Shown in pieces: positions 23,552 through 33,694 of a stretch of 64,000 nt of DNA (its first letter is position 1; the number at the start of each line of letters is the position of its first letter). Below the pieces are notes generated by a model, which did not search any database, was not told the origin of the DNA, and saw only the letters and a program-made list of their open reading frames with translations. A program made the translations under genes and the position numbers. Source of the DNA: Conoideocrella luteorostrata (taxonomy: Eukaryota > Ascomycota > Sordariomycetes > Hypocreales > Clavicipitaceae); contig JASWJB010000066.1 of NCBI GenBank assembly GCA_032433595.1, positions 1 through 64,000 of the forward strand. Direction: 5' to 3'.

Positions 23552-26500
23552 ATGGCCATCGCTGAATCATCTATCAGCACCGCCATCAGTGATGCCGACC
23601 TGCAACAAATATGGTCGTGGAATCGGTCAGTCCCAAACGCGGTCGCCAGGCCGGTTCACGAGATTTTCCAAGATCAGGTTCGCCAGCGACCTGGAGCTCC
23701 AGCGATATGCGCATGGGACGGAGACTTGACATATGACCAGCTAGATCGTTTATCGACACGAGTAGCCCATCACCTCCAAAGCCATGGCGTGGGCCCAAAT
23801 GTCGTGGTACCTATCTTTTTCGAAAAGTCCATGTGGACGCCGGTATGTCAACTGGCCATCATGAAAGCCGGCGGCGCATGCGCTGCCCTGGATACCACTC
23901 AGGCCAAGGAAGTTCTGGCCACCATCATCGAGACAATCAACCCAGTTTTGGTAGGCTGCTCACCTTCCAATCAGCAGCTGGTTTCAGACATCTGTGGTGA
24001 CTGCCATGTGCTGGTTGTCAACGAATCCATGGTGAAAGAGCTTCCGGACCCTCTCACCTCTTTGGCTATAGTCCATCCATCAAATATGCTATACCTCATT
24101 TTCACATCTGGCACAACTGGTAAGCCGAAAGGCGTCGTCATCAGCCATACCAACGTCAGCAGTGGTCTTCATTTCAACAATACAGAACAGGGCTTCCATG
24201 CCACGTCAAGGGTACTGGACTTTGCTTCGTACGCGTTTGATGTGTCTTACACGAACCTGTTAGGGTCCCTCACGTCTGGTGCTTGTCTATGCATCCCATC
24301 AGAACAGGTCCGAACTTCCTTGACCTTACTGGACCGGTACATCGCCGAGCAGAAGATCGATCATGCGGACATGACCCCATCCGTTGTCTCTGCGATGCCA
24401 TTGTCGACGCTTGAAAATCTCGATATGTTGATCGTGGGAGGCGAGACTCTTCCAGTCGATCAGGCTAAGCTGTGGAGCAGTCACGTCAGACTCATCCAGA
24501 CGTATGGTCCGGCAGAGTGCACAATCACGACCACAGTCGTCGACATCGAGGGGGATGAGCACTTGGGATATCTCGGGCCCACTTATGGCTTGAATCCGTG
24601 GATTGTACAAGATGGGGAAGACACCGCAGATGGTGAGCCTACGCTGGCTCCAATTGGGAGCATCGGTGAGCTGTGGTTGGAAGGTCCTCTAGTTGGCCAA
24701 GGATACTTTAATGAGCCTGGAAAGACGGCAGCAGCTTTTGTTCAAGACCCGCCATTCCTGGCCCTCGGACACCCCAAACTTGCAATCCCAGGCCGCAGCG
24801 GAAAACTATACAGGACTGGTGATCTAGTCCGCTACAACTCGGACGGAACCCTGACTTTTGTGTCACGGAGAGATACGCAGGTCAAGATTCGCGGTCAGCG
24901 CGTTGAGCTGAGCAACGTTGAAGACAATGCAAGAAAGCACCTCCAGCGGCTGGGGCTAGTTGATGCTCAGGTAGTCGCGGAAGCTATAACGCCATTAAAC
25001 AGCATCAGGAAGATTCTTGCCCTGTTCTTAAAGATATCTCAGCCAACGCAGCCGATCATCCTGGAAGGGCAAGCAAAAGAAACAACGAGGATTTCGGCAG
25101 CAGTGGCTACTTTAGAGAGTCGGCTTTCAGAGTCGCTGCCTGCCTACGAAGTGCCTTCTGTATATATTCCCATCAATACCATACCAGTAACGGCAACAGG
25201 GAAAGCAGATCGGCGAAAGCTGAGAAGCAGTTTTGAAGTCCATACTTTGCGAGAGCTGGCAGCTTTGAACCCGCTGTTCTCAGCCTCAGCCTCACAGCGA
25301 CGACTGCCATCTACAGACACTGAGCGGGCTCTGGCGTTTTTGTGGTCACAGGTGCTCTCTGTGGACGAGAGCGAGATCGGCCTGGACGACAGCTTTTTAA
25401 GAATGGGTGGCGATTCTCTCCTAGCCATGAAACTGGTCGGTCTGGCACGAGAGTGCAGCGCCCTGTCTTTTACGTCGGCAGATATCCTGAAGCATCCGCA
25501 ATTAGAACAGCTGGCGCAGGTCGTACAGCATCGCGATGTGGATGACGGTGAGCTTGAGGGAGTGGCCGTTGAGCCCTTTTCCCTGTTGGGGCCTTCGTCA
25601 TGGCAGGAGCAACATATAGGCAGTGCCATCAAATTGGCAGCAAGGCAATGCGGTCTTGATGAGCACCAAATTCAAGATATCTTCCCTTGCACACCCTTGC
25701 AAGAAGGTCTCATAGCTCTTACGACAAGGAATCCTGGTGACTACGTAGCCCACTGGGTCATAGATCTCTGTCCCACGACCGATACTGCCCGCCTGCAAAG
25801 GGCATGGCAACGTTTAGTTATGTCCCTGCCTATACTGCGGACGCGAATCATCAACCTGCCTCATCATGGTGGACTGATGCAGGTGGTTGTAGACGAGCAG
25901 CCTTCTTGGACGGACACGACAAGTTACGCAGGCTTTGATACTCCTCCAGAGGACACATCCAAGTCAAGTCTTGGCCCACGAAAAAAGGAAATGGGTCTTG
26001 GAATGCCGTTACTTCAATACCAACTAAGATCAACCATGAACGGAGCTTGTTTCTCGGTCATCATCCATCACGCTCTCTACGATGGATATTCGGTACCGCT
26101 TCTCTTCGAATTGTTGGAAAAAGCATACGCAGACGAATCCGGCCAGTCTCTGCGGGTGTCTCAGCCACTGCAATTCCAAAAGTTTGTGAAGTATAGTGTC
26201 CTTGGTGCTGATAAGGGCGAAGCTGCTGCGTTCTGGGTCGCTCAATATGCAGACTCGACTGCGCCGCTTTTTCCAAGCTTGCCAGCCCCTGACTATCAAG
26301 TACGAGTCAACCAAACCCTCCGCCAGACTGTTGGTTTGGAGTGGCCACGACTAGATGCAACACCATCAACAGTGATATGGGCGGCTTGGGCCATCCTGGT
26401 CGCGCAGTTCTCCGCATCAAAAGACGTCAATTTTGGTGTGACTCTTTCAGGGCGGCAGACTCATGGAGCAACGATTCCGAGAGTAGACCGCATGGTGGGA

Positions 26501-29500
26501 CCGACTATTGCGACAGTACCAGTGCGGCTGATGCTTGACTACTCAAAGAGTGTTGCGGAGTTTTTGGGGGCGGTGCAGGCGAAGGCCTCTGACCTAGTTT
26601 GCCATGAACAGACTGGTCTCCAGAACATCAAGAAGTATTTGCCTGCGGATATGAAAGACGGAGCAGACTTCCAGAGTCTCGTAGTCGTGCAACCAAAAGC
26701 AGACGACGATGAGAATCTGCCTTGCAAAAACCTTTTCAAGCAGACAATCGATGAGATCGAGGACCGTGATGACATGGTTGGGGCGTTCGATAGCTACGCG
26801 CTCAATCTGATCTGCTCACTCCAGGACGGCGGAGTGGCACTTGAGCTGAATTATGATGACAGAATCGTCGATGCATTGCAGGCTGGACGCATCATGGGTC
26901 AGTTGAGGCATGTGCTCGAAGAGCTCTGCGCACCCCAGAACATTCGTCTCGATGGCAAACCGTTGAACGAGATTGGTCTTGTTCACTCTGATGACGTGCG
27001 GCAACTCTGGGTCTGGAACCGAAATATTCCCCTTGCCTCGACTCGGCCGATACACGATCTCATCGCGCAAACTGTCCGCCGCAACCCCGATGCACTGGCA
27101 GTCTGCGCTTGGGACGGCAATTTGACCTATCTCGAGCTTGATCTTCTATCGACCCGGCTAGCCAGGCTGTTGGTGGCTCAAGCTGGTGTCGGGAGTAAAC
27201 CGGGCATGATTGTGCCCCTCTTCTTTGAGAAGACTCTTTGGATGCCTGTTGCCATGCTTGCCGTCATGAAGGCCGGCGGTGCCTCTGTTGCAATAGACGT
27301 CAACCAGCCAGAGAAACGCCAGGCTCTCATCATCCGTACGGTCCGACCCGATGTCGTCCTGGCATCCGCGTCCGCCAAGAGTCTCGCTGCAAGAGTCTGC
27401 GACTGCCGTGTCATGATTGCCGACAATGCAAACATCCATCATGATCAACCAGACGCTGCCAACATCGACCTTGCGGTGGTTGACCCCATCAACATATTAT
27501 ACCTCATCTTCACATCGGGGACGACTGGAAAGCCCAAGGGAGTCATGGTGTCTCATGGAAATATGAGTAGTGCCGTGCACCATCAGAAACACCTCTATGG
27601 CTATGACTCGCAGGCGAGGGTCTTTGACTTCTCCTCGTACGCCTTTGATGCTGCGTGGCTCAACTTTGTTGTTACCAGCGTTGCTGGCGCCTGCTTGTGT
27701 ATCCCGAACGACCATGATCGCCAAAATGACATAGCAGGGTCCATTGCTCGTTTTAAAGCCACACATGTGGACATCACGGCATCTGTCGCCAAGTCCTTGC
27801 CTATTGAAACCATAAGGAGCCTCCGGTGGTTGACGCTTGGAGGTGAAGCCGTACGGTTCGAGGATGCCAAGCAATGGGCGGCACAAAACACAACTGTGAT
27901 CAACATGTACGGGCCAAGCGAGTGCAGTCCAAGCGCTACCATTGCCACCATCGATGATATGCGATCATTCCCGGGAAGTATTGGACGAGGGTACGGCCTG
28001 AACACCTGGATCACTGACCCAGACAACTTCCACTCCCTGTTACCCATCGGGTGTGTTGGCGAGCTGCTCCTCGAAGGCCCGCTCGTTGGGCCGGGCTATC
28101 TCCATGATCCAGAGAAAACGGAAAAAGCATTCATTAATGACCCTAGATGGTTGGTCCGTGGTGACGGGCCAGATTTTCCCGGCAGAACCGGACGCCTCTA
28201 CAGAACCGGCGATCTGGTGCGCTATAATCTTGACGGGACGCTTAGCTTCATGGGACGCGCCGATTCTCAAGTTAAGATCAACGGTCAACGAGTGGAGCCT
28301 AGTGAAATTGAAGGCGCTTTGAGACGCGCAGTCCCGGAAACCCTTGCTATCAGCATAGCTGTCGAGATGGTCAAGCCAGCGGGCAGTAACAAAGCCATGC
28401 TCGTCGCGTTTTTTGACATTGGAACAGTTCCAACGGCGGGATCTGGCACGACGGAGCATGACGATGCCCGCGAGAGAAAAGAGGCGTTGAACCAGATTGT
28501 GCGTGAGACCATCGCCAAGCAGCTGCCACGATACATGATCCCCTCCGCTTTATTGTTGATCAGGCGTTTCCCGATGACGGTTAGTCTCAAGACAGATCGC
28601 CGAAAGCTAAGAAGGTTGATCGAAGCCATGACAAACAGCCAGATCATGGCACTAGATCCCTTGCGCGAAGAGCCCGAAGATCTTTCCACGGATACAGAAC
28701 ACGTTATGGCCGCGCTGTGGGCGTCTATCCTCAAGATTCCCACAGCGGAAATTGCCGCCAACGACAGCTTCTTGCAGCTTGGCGGCGACTCGATCATGGC
28801 GATGAAGCTGGTGTCTCACGCCTCCGAGCACAGTCTTTCCTTCACTGTCGCGGATGTCTTGAGAAGTCCGCGCTTGAAAGAGCTCTCTGCCATTGCTGCC
28901 ACTACGACGTCAGCAGACCAAGATCTCCCCATTGAACCTTTCTCTTTGATGGGTCCCTCCTTTCACCAACGGGAAGCTATTGCAACAGTGGCAGGCTTGC
29001 TTGAAGCCGATGCGTCCCGGATCCAAGATATATTCCCCTGTACGCCTCTACAAGAAGGTTTCTTGGCTTTGTCGGCAAAGTCCTCCGGTAAAGGCGATTA
29101 CATCGCGCGTTATGACTTTAACTTGCGTGAAGATGTTGAGGTTGGGCGGTTCCAACGCGCTTGGGAACATGTTCTCCAGCGACTGCCCATCCTCCGAACC
29201 AAGATCGTTCCTCTTTCTGGGCATGGGCTGGTACAAGTCGTCGTGGATGAGCGTCCCAAGTGGATAGATGGAGATGCGGCAGATCGGAGCGGAGAGTCCA
29301 ACCCATTGATGGCGGAAATGGGTCTCTGCACATCATTATTGCGCTTCGCTCTATCGCGATATGATGCATCGTCCGGCTCTAAAGGTCTGACCTTTACCTT
29401 GTGTATGAGCCACGCGCTGTATGACGGTTGGTCCTTGCCTCTAGTGTTCGAGGCTCTCGTGCAAGCGTACCGGGACTTAACTCCGCTGCCACCGTCATCG

Positions 29501-32500
29501 CTTTCTTCTCTTCCTTCTGTCTCATTCTCACAGTTCCCATCATTCCAGGGGTTTGTCAAACATGTTCTGAACATCGACTCAAGGGAAGCTCAGGCGTTCT
29601 GGACGAAGCAATTTGACGGTCTATCAGCACCAATCTTCCCGGCTCTGACCAATTTGTCGCCAGACTACCAAGTCCGGCCAAACAGATCTACTGTAAAGGA
29701 CCTACACATACAATGGAACAAGATGCAAGCCGACGTAACTGCGTCGACTATGCTGCTCGCAGCGTGGTCCATGGTGACAATGCAATACACAAACTCTCCG
29801 GATGTCATCTTTGGGCTTACGCTTTCTGGACGCCAGGCAGCAGTGCCACAGATTGAGAGGATCGTCGGACCGACGATTGCAACCATTCCATTGCGGGTTC
29901 AGGTGACAAATACCAAGAAAGTCGACCAGTTCCTACTCGCACTCCAAGCTCAAGTCGTCGGCGTTGGCCGGTATGAGCAGACTGGGCTCCAACGAATCCA
30001 AAAGATGAGTGCTGAAGCGCATCAGGCCTGCCAGTTCCAAAGCATCGTCGTGGTTCAACCTGAGGAGCGTGAACAACTCGGCGCTGGACTCTTTGCAGAC
30101 GCCTTTGAGCCTGAGGATGAGAGCGCGGATGTTGGATCATTTGACTCATACGCGCTCAACCTCATCTGTTCTCTACGTGGAGATGGCGTCAAGCTCTCTC
30201 TCATTTACGATGATAAGGCCCTTGATCAGGATCGGGCTGAGGGCCTGCTAGGTCAGCTTGCACACATCCTGGAGCAACTCACCTTGCGTGACAACCTGGA
30301 GCGTCCGGTGAATGAGCTCTGCACCACCCAGCCTTCCCACTTGCACAAGATTTGGACCTGGAACGCACACGTGCCAGAGACTTTCAGGGAGCCGGTTCAC
30401 AGTATCTTCGCTGAAATGGTTCGCAAGTATCCCTCCAGGTCAGCTGTGGATGCATGGGACGGTCAGCTCTCATACCACGAGCTGGATCGACTCTCTACAC
30501 GGCTAGCACATAAGTTGATCAGCATGGGCGTCAGGCGTGACGTTATCGTGCCCCTATGCTTTGAGAAGTCAAAGCTCACGACAGTCTGTATGCTTGCTGT
30601 TATGAAGGCCGGCGGTGCTTCAGTCACACTCGATGTGGTGGCCCAGCCGGAAGAGCGTCTCAGAACCATGGTGCATACTGTGAACCCTGTCGTGGCGCTG
30701 TGTTCTGTTGCTCAGCAGCAACTCGCCCAGAAGATTTGCGGGGGAGAAGTCTCGATCTTGGAGGTCAGCGAGAATATTGTCGAGTCAATCCCAGAACACA
30801 ACGTTCTCTTACCAGAAGTTGATCCCGACTCCATCCTCTACATTGTCTTCACGTCTGGTACCACAGGTGTACCCAAAGGTGTAACCATCACTCACAGCAA
30901 TTTCAGCAGCGCGATCCGTCATCAGCACGTTGCCATGGGACGAGGGATTTCGTCGCGCGTGTCGGACTTTGCGTCGTACGCATTCGATGCGTCGTGGAAC
31001 AATTCCCTACACACTCTTGCCAACGGTGGTTGTCTTTGCATACCATCCGATGCTGCTCGAACTAACGGTCTCGCAGAACACATTGAGGAGCAACGTGTCA
31101 ATGATATTGATATCACCCCCTCGGTAGCGGCTACTCTACCCTTTGAAACACTAAAGAGACTGAAAACCATGCTTGTTGGCGGCGAAGGCCTCTCTGATGA
31201 TTACGCCGCCCTTTGGAAAGGCATCACCGCCCTCAAGAACGTGTACGGGCCGGCAGAGTGTACACCGACAGCAACAATTTGGGATGTGGGGGCTCAGGAC
31301 ATGCCTCCAAACTGTCTAGGAAGAGGAATAGGTCTCAACACTTGGGTTGTTCAAGGCGACAACAGTGAAGTTACTCAGCTTGCTCCCATTGGAACTGTTG
31401 GTGAGCTGTGGCTTGAAGGCCCCCTAGTTGGCCGCGGATACTTTGGAGATGCGGACAAGACTCGGGCTGCGTTCGTCCATGATCCACCTTGGTTGCTACA
31501 AGGAGGAGGCCTAGAGTACCCGGGTCGTCGTGGACGACTATATAGGACCGGTGATCTAGTCTACTACAACTCCAATGGCACCCTTACCTTTGTCTCGCGC
31601 AAGGATGAACAAGTCAAGATTCGTGGTCAGCGTGTCGAACTCGGCGACGTGGAACATCATGCTCGGCAGTGCTTGCAGAAGTACTATCCTGAAGCTCGAT
31701 TAATTGCCGAGGCCGCTAAGCCCCGTGATAGCAAGGACAGCAGGCTGGTCATGTTCTTGGCGGCAGATGGCAGCGCCGAGCGTCTTGCCGCGAGTGCCAA
31801 CCCGAGTGACCTGGTTGATGCCAACGGCGACGTAAACTTGGTCGCTACGCTGGAAGAGCAGCTACCCGGACTCGTTCCCGGCTATGCGGTTCCATCACTC
31901 TATATTCACGTTCACAAGATCCCGCTGGGGCCGACCGGGAAAGCAGACCGCAAAAAGCTGCGTCAAATTGTTTCTGCCTTAGGTCCGGACGACTTGGCCC
32001 GTCTTGTCCCCTCGCGACTCCCAGTACGAGCACCGACCACAGCCGTTGGGTTGGAACTGCGAGAGTTGTGGGCCGAGTCATTGGATATGTCTGCTGATGA
32101 CATCGGCTGCGACGACGATTTTATGCGGCTCGGTGGTGACTCGATCAAAGTCATGATTCTGGTTCGGAGGATCAAGCAAACTTTCTCCGTCAGCCTGGGT
32201 GTGGACCGATTCCTCCAGAGTAAAACTCTAGATTCTCTCGGCAAGGAGATAGTCAAGCTGCAACAAGCCGGTACAACCAAAGATGGTTTCGAGGCCGACG
32301 TCACTCCGATACTCGGTGACGTCCGCGATCTTCTGAAAGAGGTGCAGGCCCTGCCACGCGGCGAGATCGCTGTCAAGCCTGCTAGAGCTTTCCCACGCAG
32401 AGTGCTTCTTACGGGGGCAACTGGCTATCTTGGTACCATCATTCTGCATAAACTGCTGAGCAACCGGGCTATCGAGAGAGTGGTTGTACTTGTCCGAGCT

Positions 32501-33694
32501 TTCTCCGTTGAGAAGGCCTGGCGACGAGTTATCGACACTGCCGTCCGCGCCAAGTGGTGGGATGACAAGTTCCTCGAACGAGTCAGTGTCTGGCTTGGTG
32601 ACTTGGGCAAGCCGCGTTTGGGTCTCGATCCATCATGTTGGAAAGCCCTGGCCGGTGCTAGCGATTCTGATGATTCCCAATACATCGAAGGCATCGTGCA
32701 CAACGGCGCGGCGGTGGACTGGCTGGGAACCTACGACTCGCTTCGAGCTGTCAACGTTGCTTCGACCCATGAACTTCTCGGGGTGGCGAGAACCAGTCCA
32801 TCCTTGTTGCGACTTGTGTACGTGTCCACCTCGCCTGACTTGGACATTGAGCGCAAGTTCTCCACTGAAGAAGCTTTACGCAATGAACTCAGCATCACCG
32901 GCGGCTATGGCCAAAGCAAGATGGTTGCAGAGTACCTATTACTTCGGGCTGTATCGCACCAAATTGTGTCCCGAGATCGCATTTGCGTTATGAAACCTGG
33001 CTTCATCATTGGTGATTCACCTCAAGGCATTGCTAACGTGGACGACTATCTCTGGCGCATTGTGGCCGGTAGTATTACGATTGGCTCCTATCCCATGGAA
33101 TCAGCAAATTCATGGATTCACATGGCAAGCTGTGGAAATCTTGCATCCATTGTCGAGGAAAATCTCTTTTCGCCTCGCGCAGTCGGCGATAAGGCACCTT
33201 GGACACATACTCTCTGGGGTGCTCTTAATCCAGCGCGCTTCTGGAAGACTCTCACAATGGCAAGCTGTGGATGTTTTGCATCCATGCTCAAGGGAAGTCA
33301 CGCCTCATCTATGGCCGACCAAATTGATGAGAGACCTCTGACACGGGCTATCTGGAGTGGTCTCGATCCAGTACGCTTCTGGAAGGCCGTCAACAGCGTT
33401 CTTTCTGTTCCCTTGAAAGAAAATTCTGTGACAGGGTGGCGAGACGAGATACAGGCAAGGCTAACCGATCTTGGGCAGAACCACCCAATGTTTGCGGTCC
33501 AAGGCTTCCTTGACGATGATGATGAAGCCATCTTGGGCGGTGAGCGAACAGACGAAAATGCAGACACTGACAGTAAACGTATGAGCGAGGTCGAGGCAGC
33601 AGTCAGGAGCAATGTCAAGTATCTGATGGAGATTGGATACTTTTCTCAAGATGGACCGTCTAAGGACATTTTCACAAGACAGGCCAAGGCTTGA
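23552..33694 (+). CDS. Tri-modular non-ribosomal peptide synthetase, A-T-C-A-T-C-A-T-R
   Basis: An intronless 3380-residue NRPS. The start is the first in-frame ATG; the frame is open about 40 codons further upstream but has no ATG there. Landmarks: A1 FTSGTTGKPKG at 184; T1 GGDS with the pantetheinyl Ser622; C1 HHALYDG with catalytic His840; A2 core at 1320; T2 Ser1747; C2 SHALYDG with His1954; A3 core FTSGTTGVPKG at 2433; T3 Ser2864; terminal reductase GATGYLG from about 2954 with Tyr3119-x3-Lys3123. Both C domains open with the fungal IQDIFPCTPLQEG block. No starter C, epimerase, methyltransferase or thioesterase is seen. Expected output is a linear tripeptide released by NAD(P)H reduction as an aldehyde, possibly further reduced or cyclised. 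A phosphopantetheinyl transferase must act in trans. The reductase contains an internal tandem duplication at 33122-33394. I do not recognise the exact family member. Confidence 0.96.
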   Translation: MAIAESSISTAISDADLQQIWSWNRSVPNAVARPVHEIFQDQVRQRPGAPAICAWDGDLTYDQLDRLSTRVAHHLQSHGVGPNVVVPIFFEKSMWTPVCQLAIMKAGGACAALDTTQAKEVLATIIETINPVLVGCSPSNQQLVSDICGDCHVLVVNESMVKELPDPLTSLAIVHPSNMLYLIFTSGTTGKPKGVVISHTNVSSGLHFNNTEQGFHATSRVLDFASYAFDVSYTNLLGSLTSGACLCIPSEQVRTSLTLLDRYIAEQKIDHADMTPSVVSAMPLSTLENLDMLIVGGETLPVDQAKLWSSHVRLIQTYGPAECTITTTVVDIEGDEHLGYLGPTYGLNPWIVQDGEDTADGEPTLAPIGSIGELWLEGPLVGQGYFNEPGKTAAAFVQDPPFLALGHPKLAIPGRSGKLYRTGDLVRYNSDGTLTFVSRRDTQVKIRGQRVELSNVEDNARKHLQRLGLVDAQVVAEAITPLNSIRKILALFLKISQPTQPIILEGQAKETTRISAAVATLESRLSESLPAYEVPSVYIPINTIPVTATGKADRRKLRSSFEVHTLRELAALNPLFSASASQRRLPSTDTERALAFLWSQVLSVDESEIGLDDSFLRMGGDSLLAMKLVGLARECSALSFTSADILKHPQLEQLAQVVQHRDVDDGELEGVAVEPFSLLGPSSWQEQHIGSAIKLAARQCGLDEHQIQDIFPCTPLQEGLIALTTRNPGDYVAHWVIDLCPTTDTARLQRAWQRLVMSLPILRTRIINLPHHGGLMQVVVDEQPSWTDTTSYAGFDTPPEDTSKSSLGPRKKEMGLGMPLLQYQLRSTMNGACFSVIIHHALYDGYSVPLLFELLEKAYADESGQSLRVSQPLQFQKFVKYSVLGADKGEAAAFWVAQYADSTAPLFPSLPAPDYQVRVNQTLRQTVGLEWPRLDATPSTVIWAAWAILVAQFSASKDVNFGVTLSGRQTHGATIPRVDRMVGPTIATVPVRLMLDYSKSVAEFLGAVQAKASDLVCHEQTGLQNIKKYLPADMKDGADFQSLVVVQPKADDDENLPCKNLFKQTIDEIEDRDDMVGAFDSYALNLICSLQDGGVALELNYDDRIVDALQAGRIMGQLRHVLEELCAPQNIRLDGKPLNEIGLVHSDDVRQLWVWNRNIPLASTRPIHDLIAQTVRRNPDALAVCAWDGNLTYLELDLLSTRLARLLVAQAGVGSKPGMIVPLFFEKTLWMPVAMLAVMKAGGASVAIDVNQPEKRQALIIRTVRPDVVLASASAKSLAARVCDCRVMIADNANIHHDQPDAANIDLAVVDPINILYLIFTSGTTGKPKGVMVSHGNMSSAVHHQKHLYGYDSQARVFDFSSYAFDAAWLNFVVTSVAGACLCIPNDHDRQNDIAGSIARFKATHVDITASVAKSLPIETIRSLRWLTLGGEAVRFEDAKQWAAQNTTVINMYGPSECSPSATIATIDDMRSFPGSIGRGYGLNTWITDPDNFHSLLPIGCVGELLLEGPLVGPGYLHDPEKTEKAFINDPRWLVRGDGPDFPGRTGRLYRTGDLVRYNLDGTLSFMGRADSQVKINGQRVEPSEIEGALRRAVPETLAISIAVEMVKPAGSNKAMLVAFFDIGTVPTAGSGTTEHDDARERKEALNQIVRETIAKQLPRYMIPSALLLIRRFPMTVSLKTDRRKLRRLIEAMTNSQIMALDPLREEPEDLSTDTEHVMAALWASILKIPTAEIAANDSFLQLGGDSIMAMKLVSHASEHSLSFTVADVLRSPRLKELSAIAATTTSADQDLPIEPFSLMGPSFHQREAIATVAGLLEADASRIQDIFPCTPLQEGFLALSAKSSGKGDYIARYDFNLREDVEVGRFQRAWEHVLQRLPILRTKIVPLSGHGLVQVVVDERPKWIDGDAADRSGESNPLMAEMGLCTSLLRFALSRYDASSGSKGLTFTLCMSHALYDGWSLPLVFEALVQAYRDLTPLPPSSLSSLPSVSFSQFPSFQGFVKHVLNIDSREAQAFWTKQFDGLSAPIFPALTNLSPDYQVRPNRSTVKDLHIQWNKMQADVTASTMLLAAWSMVTMQYTNSPDVIFGLTLSGRQAAVPQIERIVGPTIATIPLRVQVTNTKKVDQFLLALQAQVVGVGRYEQTGLQRIQKMSAEAHQACQFQSIVVVQPEEREQLGAGLFADAFEPEDESADVGSFDSYALNLICSLRGDGVKLSLIYDDKALDQDRAEGLLGQLAHILEQLTLRDNLERPVNELCTTQPSHLHKIWTWNAHVPETFREPVHSIFAEMVRKYPSRSAVDAWDGQLSYHELDRLSTRLAHKLISMGVRRDVIVPLCFEKSKLTTVCMLAVMKAGGASVTLDVVAQPEERLRTMVHTVNPVVALCSVAQQQLAQKICGGEVSILEVSENIVESIPEHNVLLPEVDPDSILYIVFTSGTTGVPKGVTITHSNFSSAIRHQHVAMGRGISSRVSDFASYAFDASWNNSLHTLANGGCLCIPSDAARTNGLAEHIEEQRVNDIDITPSVAATLPFETLKRLKTMLVGGEGLSDDYAALWKGITALKNVYGPAECTPTATIWDVGAQDMPPNCLGRGIGLNTWVVQGDNSEVTQLAPIGTVGELWLEGPLVGRGYFGDADKTRAAFVHDPPWLLQGGGLEYPGRRGRLYRTGDLVYYNSNGTLTFVSRKDEQVKIRGQRVELGDVEHHARQCLQKYYPEARLIAEAAKPRDSKDSRLVMFLAADGSAERLAASANPSDLVDANGDVNLVATLEEQLPGLVPGYAVPSLYIHVHKIPLGPTGKADRKKLRQIVSALGPDDLARLVPSRLPVRAPTTAVGLELRELWAESLDMSADDIGCDDDFMRLGGDSIKVMILVRRIKQTFSVSLGVDRFLQSKTLDSLGKEIVKLQQAGTTKDGFEADVTPILGDVRDLLKEVQALPRGEIAVKPARAFPRRVLLTGATGYLGTIILHKLLSNRAIERVVVLVRAFSVEKAWRRVIDTAVRAKWWDDKFLERVSVWLGDLGKPRLGLDPSCWKALAGASDSDDSQYIEGIVHNGAAVDWLGTYDSLRAVNVASTHELLGVARTSPSLLRLVYVSTSPDLDIERKFSTEEALRNELSITGGYGQSKMVAEYLLLRAVSHQIVSRDRICVMKPGFIIGDSPQGIANVDDYLWRIVAGSITIGSYPMESANSWIHMASCGNLASIVEENLFSPRAVGDKAPWTHTLWGALNPARFWKTLTMASCGCFASMLKGSHASSMADQIDERPLTRAIWSGLDPVRFWKAVNSVLSVPLKENSVTGWRDEIQARLTDLGQNHPMFAVQGFLDDDDEAILGGERTDENADTDSKRMSEVEAAVRSNVKYLMEIGYFSQDGPSKDIFTRQAKA
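33122..33394 (+). repeat. In-frame tandem duplication inside the NRPS reductase domain
   Basis: Two adjacent copies of about 45 codons: 33122-33256 and 33257-33394. Each opens with MASCG followed by ASI/ASM and closes with an LNPARFWK or LDPVRFWK block. The middles have diverged, so the event is not recent. The first copy aligns with the normal reductase position (after WIH). Confidence 0.8.

Noticed and set aside
25144..25632. 162-codon minus-strand frame within the NRPS
   Set aside because: Antisense of well-supported A and T domains.
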